Assembly (NCBI RefSeq): GCF_028473745.1
Contig: NZ_CP101137.1
Span: forward strand, 6,076,001-6,140,000
Length of the DNA: 64,000 nt
Direction of reading: 5' to 3'
DNA from: Streptomyces sp. M92
Lineage (GTDB): Bacteria; Actinomycetota; Actinomycetes; Streptomycetales; Streptomycetaceae
The notes under the pieces were generated by a model, which saw only the letters and a list, made by a program, of their open reading frames with translations, did not search any database and was not told the DNA's origin. A program made the translations under genes and the position numbers. This document shows positions 16,527 through 24,555 of this stretch, in pieces; within the stretch, counting starts at the first letter, position 1; every line of letters starts with the position of its first letter.

Positions 16527-17780
16527 ATGGCTTCCGCCACCACGTCCGGCGCGCCCGCGCGGTCAGGCCGCACCGGCAGCAGCGCGTGGACGGTGATCCT
16601 GTGCTGGATCACCGTCCTGCTGGAGGGCTACGACCTCGTCGTCCTCGGCGCCATCATCCCCACCCTGCTCAAGACCCACCACCTCGGCATGACCGCCGCT
16701 GACGCCACCACCATCGCGACGCTCTCGCTCGTGGGCGTCGCCATCGGCGCGGTCTGCGTCGGGCCGCTCGCCGACCGGCTGGGCCGCCGCCGGCTGCTCA
16801 TCGGCTCGGTGGTGCTGTTCTCGGTCTTCACCATCGTGGTACCGCTCGCGACCTCCGTGTGGATGTTCGCCGCGCTGCGGCTGATCGCCGGACTCGGTCT
16901 CGGCGCCTGCATGCCCGTGTCGCTCACGATGATGGCCGAGCACATGCCGGCCGACCGCCGGGCGCGGGCCAGCACGCTGACCATGACCGGCTACCACACC
17001 GGTGCGGTGATCACCTCGCTGCTCGCGCTCCAGGTGACCGACGACTGGGAGATCCTCTTCTACCTGCTCGGCGTCGTGGGCCTCGTGGTCGCCGCCGTCC
17101 AGTGGTTCAGGCTGCCGGAGTCGGAGGCCTTCGTCCGGGCCAAGCAGGACGGGGAGCAGCGGGTGCCGTTCACCGAGCTGCTCAAGCCGGCGTACCTGCG
17201 GGCGGGCATCGGCATCTGGGTCGCGTCGTTCATGGGGCTGCTGCTGGTCTACGGCCTCAACACCTGGCTGCCGAAGCTGATGAACGACGCCGGCTACCCC
17301 GTGCCCACGGCCGTCACCCAGCTCCTGGTGCTCAACATCGGCGGTGTGGTCGGGCTGGTGCTCGGCGGGTTCGTCGCCGACCGGCGGGGCATCAAGGGCA
17401 CCACCCTGGTCTGGTTCGCGGTGTCGGTGCTCATGCTGGCCTGCCTGAGCGTCAAGATGGAGAGCGACCTGATGCTCAACGCCGTCGTCTTCCTCACCGG
17501 CGTGTTCGTCTTCTCGGCCATGGTGCTCGTCTACGCCTACGTGACGGCCTACTACCCGGCCTCCGTGCGGAGCACCGCGCTCGGTTCGGCGTCCGGGATC
17601 GGCCGGATCGGCTCGATCGTGGGCCCGTCGATCACCGGTGCGCTCGTCTCGTCCGGGGTCGGTCATCCGTGGGGCTTCTACTTCTTCGCCGCGGTGGCGG
17701 TCCTCGGGTTCCTGGCCGTGCTCACCCTGCCGCGCACCGCGGCGGACGCGGGGGCGAAGGCCGTCGGACCGGCCGCCTGA
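16527..17780 (+). CDS. MFS aromatic acid:H+ symporter (AAHS/BenK-PcaK type)
   Basis: 417 residues with 12 predicted membrane helices. The AAHS signature LLEGYDLVVLGAIIP in helix 1 (the DGYD-type motif of PcaK and BenK) and the MFS loop motif GPLADRLGRRRLLIG between helices 2 and 3 are present, with a second loop motif GGFVADRRGIKG in the C-terminal half. Members import benzoate, 4-hydroxybenzoate or related acids with a proton. Position after benzoylformate decarboxylase and benzaldehyde dehydrogenase suggests uptake of benzoylformate, mandelate or benzoate. A GGGGGGAG ribosome site precedes ATG 16527. Confidence 0.9.
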   Translation: MASATTSGAPARSGRTGSSAWTVILCWITVLLEGYDLVVLGAIIPTLLKTHHLGMTAADATTIATLSLVGVAIGAVCVGPLADRLGRRRLLIGSVVLFSVFTIVVPLATSVWMFAALRLIAGLGLGACMPVSLTMMAEHMPADRRARASTLTMTGYHTGAVITSLLALQVTDDWEILFYLLGVVGLVVAAVQWFRLPESEAFVRAKQDGEQRVPFTELLKPAYLRAGIGIWVASFMGLLLVYGLNTWLPKLMNDAGYPVPTAVTQLLVLNIGGVVGLVLGGFVADRRGIKGTTLVWFAVSVLMLACLSVKMESDLMLNAVVFLTGVFVFSAMVLVYAYVTAYYPASVRSTALGSASGIGRIGSIVGPSITGALVSSGVGHPWGFYFFAAVAVLGFLAVLTLPRTAADAGAKAVGPAA

Positions 17781-17795
17781 GGTCCGCGGACGCGC

Positions 17796-17838
17796 ACGAC
17801 GGGAGCAGCCGGGTGAGTCACCCGGCTGCTCCCGTCGT
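17796..17838. terminator. Bidirectional hairpin terminator
   Basis: A perfect 20-bp inverted repeat (17796-17815 and 17819-17838) with a 3-base loop lies between the convergent permease and PepSY lipoprotein genes. It is the most stable hairpin in the window by arm length. Confidence 0.92.
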
Positions 17839-17872
17839 CGTCAGGTACTTTTCGCGGCGACGTGGGCGGCGC

Positions 17873-18634
17873 TCAGTCGCGGTCCACGTGCTCGCGCAGG
17901 ATCTCGCCGTTGGTCGCGTCGACGTCCAGGGTCGTCTTGTTCCAGTTGTCGGTCGAGACCACGTCGACGGACCAGACGGCCTTCTGGTCGTCGTTCTCGT
18001 CCAGCTCGACGTGGGTCACGGTGCCCTTGGCCTTGTCGGTGGCCGCCTTCACCGCCTGCTCAGGCGTCTGGGTGGCCTTCTTCAGCAGGTCCGCGAGCTG
18101 CTGCTTGTCGTCCGCGTCCTGGTCCTCGGCCTGGGTGCGGAAGACCTTTCCGGAGACGGCGTCGATGTCGATCCGGTGCACGGTGCCGTCGGCGGTGGCG
18201 ACCTTGGCCTCCCATTCGGGAGCGCCCTGGCTGGGGGCCGGGTTGGGCGTGCTCGGGCTGGGCGAACCGGTCGACGCGGTGGCCTCGGCGGAGGTGCGTT
18301 TGAGTTCGAGGTCGACGAGTTTGCTGTCGGGGACCTCCTTGACGGCCGTGTCGGCCGCCTTGTCCCAGGTGACCTCGGCCATCGGGACGAGGGCCTTGCG
18401 CTCGGCCTGGTCGTCGGTCATGGACTCGGAAGGTGAGGGGGAGGGAGAGGTCGTGCCGGTACTGGTACCGGTGGGGGAGGCGGTGTCGGTGGCAGGGGTG
18501 GTCTGGGCCGCCTCGGCGACACTGGAGCGTGTCGTGTCGGCGTTCGTGCAGCCGGTCATCAGCAGCACCGAGCTGCCCAGCGCGCAGATGACGGCCATCG
18601 AACGAAGAGGCGGGAGACGTCGCACAGAGCTCAT
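17873..18634 (-). CDS. PepSY-domain lipoprotein
   Basis: 253 residues from ATG 18634 (GGAGAGG four to five bases upstream). The signal peptide ends in lipobox LLMTGC. After a Ser/Thr/Pro-rich linker there are two PepSY-type units: about residues 75-175 (ALVPMAEVTWDKAADTAVKE ... HRIDIDAVSGKVFRTQAED) and 180-253 (TPEQAVKAATDKAKG ... TTLDVDATNGEILREHVD). PepSY domains inhibit or chaperone secreted proteases. The nearby snpR/snpA protease locus makes a protease link attractive, though this is inference. A smaller PepSY-like lipoprotein lies at 34683-35285. Confidence 0.85.
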   Translation of the reverse strand: MSSVRRLPPLRSMAVICALGSSVLLMTGCTNADTTRSSVAEAAQTTPATDTASPTGTSTGTTSPSPSPSESMTDDQAERKALVPMAEVTWDKAADTAVKEVPDSKLVDLELKRTSAEATASTGSPSPSTPNPAPSQGAPEWEAKVATADGTVHRIDIDAVSGKVFRTQAEDQDADDKQQLADLLKKATQTPEQAVKAATDKAKGTVTHVELDENDDQKAVWSVDVVSTDNWNKTTLDVDATNGEILREHVDRD

Positions 18635-18708
18635 ACACCTCTCCGTAACCATATGACCGTTTTGCCATACCGGTTTCGGGCGGAAACCACCGCAATGGCC
18701 GACACGGC

Positions 18709-19704
18709 TCAGCGAGCCGGTACGAACACCGCCCGGTCCGTCGCGGTACGGGCTCCGGGCGTGAACGGGGCGCCGGGGCGGGAGCCGGAGCCGGAGCCGT
18801 CCAGCCACTCCCGGTAGGCGACGGACTGGCGGGCCACCTCCCAGTACGCCTCCTCCAGCGCCGGGTAGACGGCCTCCAGCTCGGCCCGGGTGCGGGCGGC
18901 CAGCAGCAGGCGTACGCCGAGGGGGTCGCCGTGCAGGCGCCGTACCGCCATGTCGGGGCGGGACTGGGAGCTGGGCTGGCAGACGGTGACGACCTCGCCG
19001 GTGGCGACGAGGGACGCGGCCGTGTGGTAATCGCCGTGCAGGACACGCGGGTTGAGCCCCACGGCGCGCAGCATGCGGTGCACTCCGTCCCACTCGCCGT
19101 CGACGGTGGGGTCGACCATCCAGCGGTCGTCGGCGAGGTCGGCGAGGCGGACGACAGGCCGGCCCGCCGCCGGGTGATCGGCGGGCAGCATGACGAACTG
19201 CGGTTCACGCTCCACGAGGACCCGAAGCCGCAGGCCCTCGGGGACGCGCAGCGGGCTGCCCTCGACCTCGTGCACGAAGGCGACGTCGAGCTGCCCCTCG
19301 GTGACCCGGCGCAGCAGGGCGTTGGCGGAGACGTCCATCTGGAGGGTGGGTTCCAGGCCGGGGCGTCTGAGCCGGCGCAGCCAGCCGGCCAGCGCGCGGC
19401 TGGCGGTGGAGCCGACGCGCAGCCGGCTGTCGCCGCCGGCCGCGGCGGCGCGGGCCTCGCGGACCAGGATGCTCATGTCGGCGAGGAGCGGACGGGCCCG
19501 CCCGAGCACCGACCGGCCGAGCGGAGTGGGGCGGCAGCCGGTGCGCTCGCGGACGAACAGGGGCCCGCCCAGGGCCTGTTCGATCCGGGTCAGCTGCGTG
19601 CTCAAAGTAGGCTGGGCGACGCCCAGTTGGCGTGCCGCCCGGTGCAGGCTACCGGCGTCGGCGATGGCGCACAGTGCGCGTAGGTGCCTCACCTCGAGCT
19701 CCAT
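18709..19704 (-). CDS. snpR: LysR-family activator of snapalysin, SnpR-like
   Basis: 331 residues from ATG 19704. The DNA-binding region is LRALCAIADAGSLHRAARQL ... VAQPTLSTQLTRIEQALGG, and the effector domain spans about residues 90-300. It is divergent from the snapalysin gene, as snpR/mprR is in characterised streptomycetes, where it is needed for snpA transcription. The 228-bp intergenic region holds a palindrome with the LysR T-N11-A pattern. The C-terminal tail is Gly/Ser/Pro-rich. The frame is open upstream to 19884, but the start at MELEVRHLRALCAI fits the family. Confidence 0.92.
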   Translation of the reverse strand: MELEVRHLRALCAIADAGSLHRAARQLGVAQPTLSTQLTRIEQALGGPLFVRERTGCRPTPLGRSVLGRARPLLADMSILVREARAAAAGGDSRLRVGSTASRALAGWLRRLRRPGLEPTLQMDVSANALLRRVTEGQLDVAFVHEVEGSPLRVPEGLRLRVLVEREPQFVMLPADHPAAGRPVVRLADLADDRWMVDPTVDGEWDGVHRMLRAVGLNPRVLHGDYHTAASLVATGEVVTVCQPSSQSRPDMAVRRLHGDPLGVRLLLAARTRAELEAVYPALEEAYWEVARQSVAYREWLDGSGSGSRPGAPFTPGARTATDRAVFVPAR

Positions 19705-19822
19705 GCAGGGAGCGTAAAGCGGAACAGTTGGTTGCGCCAGGTGAACAAAACGCGGCGGACCAGGGCGAGTTCTGCACTCCGGTCGAAGCTGTTCCGGGAC
19801 GCCGTGCGGTGGTGCGGCCGGT

Positions 19823-19845
19823 GGTGATAGCCCCGCCCTATCACC
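19823..19845. promoter_or_regulatory. Probable SnpR operator
   Basis: GGTGATAG - 7 bases - CTATCACC, a perfect 8-bp inverted repeat in the divergent snpR/snpA region, 88 bp before the snpA start. It contains T-N11-A, the usual LysR-family contact pattern, and its position suits activation of snpA. Confidence 0.75.
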
Positions 19846-19932
19846 GGTTGCCATCATCACAGCGGGTCCGTGGGCGCTCCACACTCACCGGTGACGACTT
19901 CTCTCCCCACTCCCCCACACAAGGAGTCATCG

Positions 19933-20613
19933 ATGCGCATCAGCATGCCCCTGCTCGCCACCACCGTCGGCCTCGGTCTGACGGCGGCCGTGCTCGGCGC
20001 CCCGGCCGCGACCGTCGCCGCTCCCCAGGCGCCGGCCAAGGCCGCCCAGGTCGGCTACCAGCCCGCCGCCGGCTCGGGCGAGGACGCCGCCGCGAACCGG
20101 GCGTTCTTCGAGGCGGTCATCAAGTCCGTCGCGGAGAAGCGCGCCGCCAACCCGTCCTCGACGGCGGCCGTGACCGTCTACTACAGCGCCTCCAACGCGC
20201 CCAGCTTCCGCACCCAGATAGCCCGCTCCACCCAGATATGGAACAGCTCGGTGGCCAACGTGCGGCTCGCGGAGAGAAGCTCGGGCGCGGACTTCGCGTA
20301 CTACGAGGGCAACGACTCGCGCGGCTCGTACGCGTCCACGGACGGACACGGCAACGGTTACATCTTCCTCGACTACCGGCAGAACCAGGTGTACGACTCG
20401 ACCCGTGTGACCGCCCACGAGACCGGGCACGTGCTCGGTCTGCCCGACCACTACTCCGGCCCGTGCAGCGAGCTGATGTCGGGCGGCGGCCCCGGCCCGT
20501 CCTGCACCAACGCCTACCCGAACTCGGCCGAGCGCAGCCGGGTCAACCAGCTGTGGGCCTACGGCTTCAAGGCCGCGCTCGACAAGGCGCTGCAGAAGAC
20601 CTCGCAGCGCTGA
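19933..20613 (+). CDS. snpA: Snapalysin, small secreted neutral metalloprotease (M7)
   Basis: 226 residues. A signal peptide (residues 1 to about 28, ending VAA) is followed by a short propeptide and a mature domain of about 135-140 residues, the smallest metalloprotease family. The extended zinc motif is AHETGHVLGLPDHYSG, with two His and the family-specific Asp as ligands and Glu as catalyst. Two Cys (GPCSELM ... GPSCTNA) should form the conserved disulfide. AAGGAG precedes ATG 19933. It degrades casein-like proteins and is activated by the divergent LysR protein. Confidence 0.96.
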   Translation: MRISMPLLATTVGLGLTAAVLGAPAATVAAPQAPAKAAQVGYQPAAGSGEDAAANRAFFEAVIKSVAEKRAANPSSTAAVTVYYSASNAPSFRTQIARSTQIWNSSVANVRLAERSSGADFAYYEGNDSRGSYASTDGHGNGYIFLDYRQNQVYDSTRVTAHETGHVLGLPDHYSGPCSELMSGGGPGPSCTNAYPNSAERSRVNQLWAYGFKAALDKALQKTSQR

Positions 20614-20632
20614 GCGTCCGCACGGACGGTCG

Positions 20633-20662
20633 ACGGGGGCGGCCCGGCCGGGCCGCCCCCGT
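20633..20662. terminator. Terminator of snpA
   Basis: A 30-base perfect palindrome (arms 20633-20647 and 20648-20662) made almost only of G and C, 20 bp after the snapalysin stop codon. Confidence 0.85.
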
Positions 20663-20767
20663 TCGCGTGCGCCTCCCTCCGCCCGGGCGGCCGCTTGGGC
20701 AACGGGCCCCGGGGTACTCGGAGTTCGCTCTGCAGCGATCCGATCCGCGACCCCGAAGGAGTCCGAC

Positions 20768-21028
20768 GTGGAGGAGCACAAGAGTGCCGCGGACAACGGC
20801 CTCGGCGAACTGGAGCCGGGCACCCGCCAGCGCGCCCAACTGCGCACCCGGGTCGCCGACATCGCCTGGACGACGCTGTGCGTGGTGCTCGCGCTGTGGG
20901 CCGTGTGGAGTGCCGTCGGTGTCGCGCGGGGCGCGACCGCGTGGGCCTACTGCGTAGTGGCCTGGGTGCTGCTCGCCGGGGCACTGGGCCTGCGGACGCT
21001 CGCGGTGCGGCGCCGGACGTCGCTGTAG
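20768..21028 (+). CDS. Small membrane protein, two helices, unknown function
   Basis: 86 residues from GTG 20768, preceded by AAGGAG. Residues about 30-52 (IAWTTLCVVLALWAVWSAVGV) and 57-77 (ATAWAYCVVAWVLLAGALGL) are membrane helices, and the C-terminus is RRRTSL. The N-terminus is acidic and probably cytoplasmic. No recognised domain. It is convergent with the cbiZ-like gene. Confidence 0.6.
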   Translation: MEEHKSAADNGLGELEPGTRQRAQLRTRVADIAWTTLCVVLALWAVWSAVGVARGATAWAYCVVAWVLLAGALGLRTLAVRRRTSL

Positions 21029-21037
21029 CGGGCCCGG

Positions 21038-21844
21038 TCAGGGGCCGTCGGGCAGCGCGCCGAGCACGGCCCGGTGGACGGCACGGGCGAGCCTGGCTCC
21101 CCACTCGGAGCGGGGGCCGGCGAAGGAGTGGAGCTCGGCGCCCTCCCTCCGGGTCCGGGCGGCGACGCACACGGCGTCCGTGGGTGTGCCGGAGCAGTCG
21201 AGGCCCGCTTCCAGCAGCGCCTGCACCTTGGCCTCGGTGGCCGTCATCACCGCGTTGACCAGGGCGGCGTCGGTCAGCGCGACCGGGAGCGCGGCGACGA
21301 TGTTGATCGTCCCCGGCGTGGTGGCCCCGGGGACGCCCGCCCCGGGTGAGGCCGCCCACCCGCGCACCGAGATGCCCGCGGTCACGACGGCCTGCGCGCC
21401 GCCGTCCCGCGCGCCGGCGCAGGCCGACACGTCGGCGGCCGTCATCAGGCCCACCCCCGGCCCCCGGGCGCCGGCGTCACGCGCCAGGCCGGCCAGGTGC
21501 CGCGCGGGGTCGGTACGCCGGTAGCCGTGGGCCACCTGGGCGTTGAGCACCCACTCGCTCTCGGTGATCCCGCCGCCCAGGACGGCGCTGCTGACCGTGC
21601 GCCAGCCCGGTCCCAGGCGCCAGAGCAGGGCGTGCAGCCGTTCGCCGTCCTCCACTCGCGTCAGACACTCCGGAGCCGGCAGACGGGCCCCGGTGCGGGG
21701 CTGGGGCAGCAGGGCGGGCACCGGTCGGGACTCCTCGTGGCGGTCGGGGCGAACCGGACGATCGTACTCGGCTCCGGCCACCCGGACGGGGCGGTGCCGG
21801 GCGGGCGCATTGCGGACCCCGCCCTGGGCACTTTCACTGGACAC
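21038..21844 (-). CDS. cbiZ: Adenosylcobinamide amidohydrolase (CbiZ family)
   Basis: About 268 residues. CbiZ removes the aminopropanol side chain of cobinamide or pseudo-cobalamin to give adenosylcobyric acid, allowing salvage of incomplete corrinoids. The family core is visible as TVSSAVLGGGITESEWVLN, GPGVGLMTAADVS, TAGISVRGWA, PGTINIVAALPVALTDAALV and the tail TPTDAVCVAARTR. The start is uncertain: GTG 21844 and GTG 21781 both lack a good ribosome site, and the frame is open to 22021, but that overlaps the divergent gene at 21879. No other cobalamin gene and no B12 riboswitch were seen nearby. Confidence 0.8.
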   Translation of the reverse strand: MSSESAQGGVRNAPARHRPVRVAGAEYDRPVRPDRHEESRPVPALLPQPRTGARLPAPECLTRVEDGERLHALLWRLGPGWRTVSSAVLGGGITESEWVLNAQVAHGYRRTDPARHLAGLARDAGARGPGVGLMTAADVSACAGARDGGAQAVVTAGISVRGWAASPGAGVPGATTPGTINIVAALPVALTDAALVNAVMTATEAKVQALLEAGLDCSGTPTDAVCVAARTRREGAELHSFAGPRSEWGARLARAVHRAVLGALPDGP

Positions 21845-21878
21845 AACTTCGCCACGAGGCGTCGGATCGGAGGCCACG

Positions 21879-22229
21879 ATGCTGTCCCACACCCTGGAGC
21901 ATGGGGTCCTGGTCATCACGCTGGACCAGGACCCGGGAATCGACGGGCGGGCCGCGCTGACCACGCACATCACCAACCTGGTCGACGCCCACAAGCCGAC
22001 GCCCGTCGTCATCGTCCTCACCGACCGGGCCGGCGGTCCCGCCGCGGTCAGTGCCGTGCTCCGGGCCCATCAGTGGTGCGGTCGCCTCGGCGTGCTGATG
22101 AGCGTCGTCACCCACAGCGCGCCCGTCCGGCGGCTGCTGGACGACAACGCCGACGCCTCCGGCCCGCGGCTGGTGGTGCACGCACGGGTCGACACCGCCA
22201 TCTCCACCGCGTTCACGGCGGCGGCCTGA
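21879..22229 (+). CDS. STAS-like small protein, putative anti-sigma antagonist relative
   Basis: 116 residues from ATG 21879 with GGAGG upstream. The pattern of short beta-strands (EHGVLVITLDQDP, PVVIVLTDR, LGVLMSVVTHS, RLVVHARV) alternating with helices resembles a STAS domain, and related streptomycete proteins carry that label. The phosphorylatable Ser motif (D-S-S/T-G) of true antagonists is not visible, so it may be a non-phosphorylated or degenerate member. Divergent from cbiZ. Weak family assignment. Confidence 0.55.
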   Translation: MLSHTLEHGVLVITLDQDPGIDGRAALTTHITNLVDAHKPTPVVIVLTDRAGGPAAVSAVLRAHQWCGRLGVLMSVVTHSAPVRRLLDDNADASGPRLVVHARVDTAISTAFTAAA

Positions 22230-22253
22230 GGTCCCGGCGCGCCCCTCGGCCTC

Positions 22254-23450
22254 CTACTGCTGCCCGAGCCAGAGGTCGGGGCCGAAGACCTCGTAGTGGA
22301 CGGCCTCGGCCGGCACCCCGCGGCGCAGCAGGTCGCCCCGGACGGCTCGCATGAAGGGCACCGGTCCGCACAGGTAGGCGGTGAGCCCCGGAGGGAGTTC
22401 GAGGTCCGTGACGTCGGCACGGCCGGCCGCCGCCTCCGGCGCCGCGTCGCCGGGCTCCTCGTACCACAGGTGGAGGCGGGCGTCGGGCAGTGCCCGTACG
22501 AGGTCGAGGTGTTCCTGCCGGTGGGCGTGGCCGGCGGGGCTCCGGTCGGCGTGGACGACGGTCACCGGGCGGGTGGAGCCGGTGGCCGCCAGGTGGTCCA
22601 GCATGGCCAGTACGGGGGTGACGCCGATTCCGGCCGAGGCGAGCAGCAGGGGGCCGTCGTCCTCCGCGAGCGCCAGGTCGCCGAAGGGCGCGGAGACGGT
22701 GAGGACGTCGCCCGGACGGGCGTGCGCGTGGAGCCAGGAGGAGACCTCGCCCTCGGGCCGTCCGTCGCCCTGGACGCGTTTGACGGTGATGCGCCAGTCG
22801 GTCCGGCCCGGTGCCGCGGACAGACTGTACTGGCGGATCTGCCGGGAGCCGTCGGGCAGCGAGGACCGCACGCTGACGTACTGGCCGGGAAGGAACGGCC
22901 GCGTGGGACCGCCGTCGGCGGGCCGCAGGACGAGGGAGACCGCGTCGGGGGTCTCCTCGCGCCGCCCGGTGATCTCCATGGAGCGCCAGACCTCGCCCTC
23001 GGCGACACCCGCTTCCTGGTAGAGACGGGTTTCGACGGCCACGAGCGCGTTGGCCATCAGCCAGTACACCTCGTCCCAGGCCGCGGCGACCTCCGGGGTG
23101 ACGGCGTCGCCGAGCACCTCCGCGATCGCGGCGAACAGATGGCGGTGGACGATCTTGTACTGCTCGGACGTGATGCCGAGGGAGGCGTGCTTGTGCGCGA
23201 TCCGGGAGAGCAGCGCGTCCGGGCGGGCGTCGGGGCGCTCCAGCAGCATCCCGGCGAACGCGGCGATGGAGCCGGCCAGGGCCCGCTGCTGCTCGCCGCT
23301 GGCCTGGTTGCCGCGGTTGAACAGGTCCCGCAGCAGCTCGGGGTGGGCGTCGAACAGCTTCCGGTAGAACAGCGTGGTGATGTCACCCATGGCCGCTCCC
23401 ACCGCCGGGAGGGTCGAGCGGACCACGGGGACCGACTGTTCGGAGAGCAC
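22254..23450 (-). CDS. hmpA: Flavohemoglobin, nitric oxide dioxygenase
   Basis: 398 residues with globin, FAD and NAD domains in order. It converts NO and O2 to nitrate using NAD(P)H. The globin (1-140) has the distal Tyr in TLFYRKLFDAHPELL, the phenyl-binding Gln region, and the proximal His in EQYKIVHRHLFAAI. The reductase has the FAD motif RQYSLSAAPG, the NAD site LASAGIGVTPVLAML and a terminal FGPDLWL. GTG 23450 is preceded by AGGAGTCGCT. An NsrR-type box sits 12 bp upstream of the start, so NO releases repression. The nsrR gene is the next one upstream on the same strand. Confidence 0.96.
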   Translation of the reverse strand: MLSEQSVPVVRSTLPAVGAAMGDITTLFYRKLFDAHPELLRDLFNRGNQASGEQQRALAGSIAAFAGMLLERPDARPDALLSRIAHKHASLGITSEQYKIVHRHLFAAIAEVLGDAVTPEVAAAWDEVYWLMANALVAVETRLYQEAGVAEGEVWRSMEITGRREETPDAVSLVLRPADGGPTRPFLPGQYVSVRSSLPDGSRQIRQYSLSAAPGRTDWRITVKRVQGDGRPEGEVSSWLHAHARPGDVLTVSAPFGDLALAEDDGPLLLASAGIGVTPVLAMLDHLAATGSTRPVTVVHADRSPAGHAHRQEHLDLVRALPDARLHLWYEEPGDAAPEAAAGRADVTDLELPPGLTAYLCGPVPFMRAVRGDLLRRGVPAEAVHYEVFGPDLWLGQQ

Positions 23451-23461
23451 AGCGACTCCTT

Positions 23462-23484
23462 AATTGGTAGATGATATGCGTGTT
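23462..23484. promoter_or_regulatory. NsrR box at the hmpA promoter
   Basis: A 23-bp imperfect inverted repeat of 11-1-11 form whose half-sites are AACACGCATAT and, read from the other end, AATTGGTAGAT. It matches the arrangement known for S. coelicolor NsrR operators and covers the region just upstream of hmpA, so it should block transcription when the Fe-S cluster is intact. Confidence 0.85.
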
Positions 23485-23541
23485 TTGAAGCCAGGCCGGC
23501 GCCGACACGGACCGGCCGGGCCCGCGACGACGGGCCGACGC

Positions 23542-23997
23542 TCACCCCGAGGGGCGGTCCGGGCGGTCCGTCAGGCCGATCAGCACCGGGCCGGTGGGCG
23601 AGGCCACCAGGTCGGCGACGGTCAACGGGTCGAGCGAGGCGTAGAAGGCCTCCTGGGCGTCCCGCAACGCCCCGCGCAGCCGGCAGGCCGCGCGCAGCGG
23701 GCAGGGCGGGTCGTCCTCGCAGGCGACCACCTCACCGTCCCCTTCGAGTTCGCGCACCAGCCGGCCCACGGAGGCCCGCCGCCCCGGGCCGGTCAGCGTC
23801 AGACCGCCGCCGCGGCCGCGGCGCGCCTCCACTACGCCGAGGTGCTGGAGGCGGGTGATGGCCTTGGCCACGTGCGTGTACGGCACGCCCATGACCTCGG
23901 CCACCTCACGGGTGGTCAGCGGGTCGTCGCCGTCTTTCACGACCGCCAGGCGCATGACCGAACGCAGCGCCAGGTCGGTGAACTTCGTCAGCCGCAC
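23542..23997 (-). CDS. nsrR: NsrR, NO-sensing Rrf2-family repressor
   Basis: 151 residues from GTG 23997 (VRLTKFTDLALRSVM, the standard Rrf2 start). The winged helix-turn-helix is REVAEVMGVPYTHVAKAITRL with the wing RRGRGGGLTLT. The Fe-S Cys pattern is C-x5-C-x5-C in VACEDDPPCPLRAACRL, as in NsrR, where NO destroys the 4Fe-4S cluster and lifts repression. Its own promoter carries a second box (24013-24037), so it is probably autoregulated. Located directly upstream of hmpA on the same strand, as in S. coelicolor. Confidence 0.95.
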   Translation of the reverse strand: MRLTKFTDLALRSVMRLAVVKDGDDPLTTREVAEVMGVPYTHVAKAITRLQHLGVVEARRGRGGGLTLTGPGRRASVGRLVRELEGDGEVVACEDDPPCPLRAACRLRGALRDAQEAFYASLDPLTVADLVASPTGPVLIGLTDRPDRPSG

Positions 23998-24012
23998 AGC
24001 CCGGACGTTATC

Positions 24013-24037
24013 AAATGCGCATGTTAGATTCGTATTT
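24013..24037. promoter_or_regulatory. NsrR-type box between nsrR and the cupin gene
   Basis: An inverted repeat with half-sites AAATGCGCAT and, from the opposite side, AAATACGAAT, five bases apart. It lies 16 bp before nsrR and 59 bp before the divergent cupin gene, so it may control both. It is AT-rich against a very GC-rich background. Confidence 0.75.
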
Positions 24038-24095
24038 AATGGGGGCCATGATCTTGTGGAACGCGTCACGGGACGCGCGAGGAGGGTGACTTCGG

Positions 24096-24548
24096 ATGGC
24101 AGCGGACGACGACGGCTCCCCGGACCGAGGCGCGGCGGACACCCCGGCGGACGGCACTCCCCTCCCCCGGGTCCTGTGCGACACGGCCGAGCTGCTGTCG
24201 CTCGGCGACGACACGGCGGCCGGCGCCCTGTGGAGGCTGACCGAGCCGGGGCGGCAGCTCGACGCCAACGTCGTCCGCGTCCCGGCGGGCGGACGGGTCG
24301 GCACGCACACCGAGCCGGACCTCGACGTCCTGCTGCTCGTCCTGGACGGATCGGCGGACCTCGTCCGCGCCGACGGCGAGCGCCCGCTGGGGGCGGGCGC
24401 CCTGACCTGGCTGCCCCACGGCTCGGCGCGGGGCATCGCCGCGGGCCCGGACGGCGTGACGTACCTGACCGTGCACCGGCGGCGTCCCGGCATGCGGATC
24501 CAGCCGCCGGACGCCGCCGGACGGGCCCCGGGACCCGGTGACGTCTGA
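24096..24548 (+). CDS. Cupin-domain protein divergent from nsrR
   Basis: 150 residues. A single small cupin barrel spans about residues 35-130, with strands ALWRLTEPGRQLDANVVRVP, the metal-motif-like GGRVGTHTEPDLDVLLLVLDG, and ALTWLPHGSARGI. A His-x-Glu pair in THTEPD and a His in LPHGS could bind a metal, but the motif is not canonical. The start ATG 24096 has only a weak GGAGGG about 16 bp upstream. Sharing an NsrR-type box with nsrR suggests induction by NO. Function unknown; quercetinase-like or sensor roles are possible. Confidence 0.7.
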   Translation: MAADDDGSPDRGAADTPADGTPLPRVLCDTAELLSLGDDTAAGALWRLTEPGRQLDANVVRVPAGGRVGTHTEPDLDVLLLVLDGSADLVRADGERPLGAGALTWLPHGSARGIAAGPDGVTYLTVHRRRPGMRIQPPDAAGRAPGPGDV

Positions 24549-24555
24549 GCCCTCG

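Noticed and set aside
21782..21878. Cobalamin riboswitch before cbiZ
   Set aside because: The region is only about 100 bp, shared with a divergent gene, and no B12-box-like sequence was recognised.
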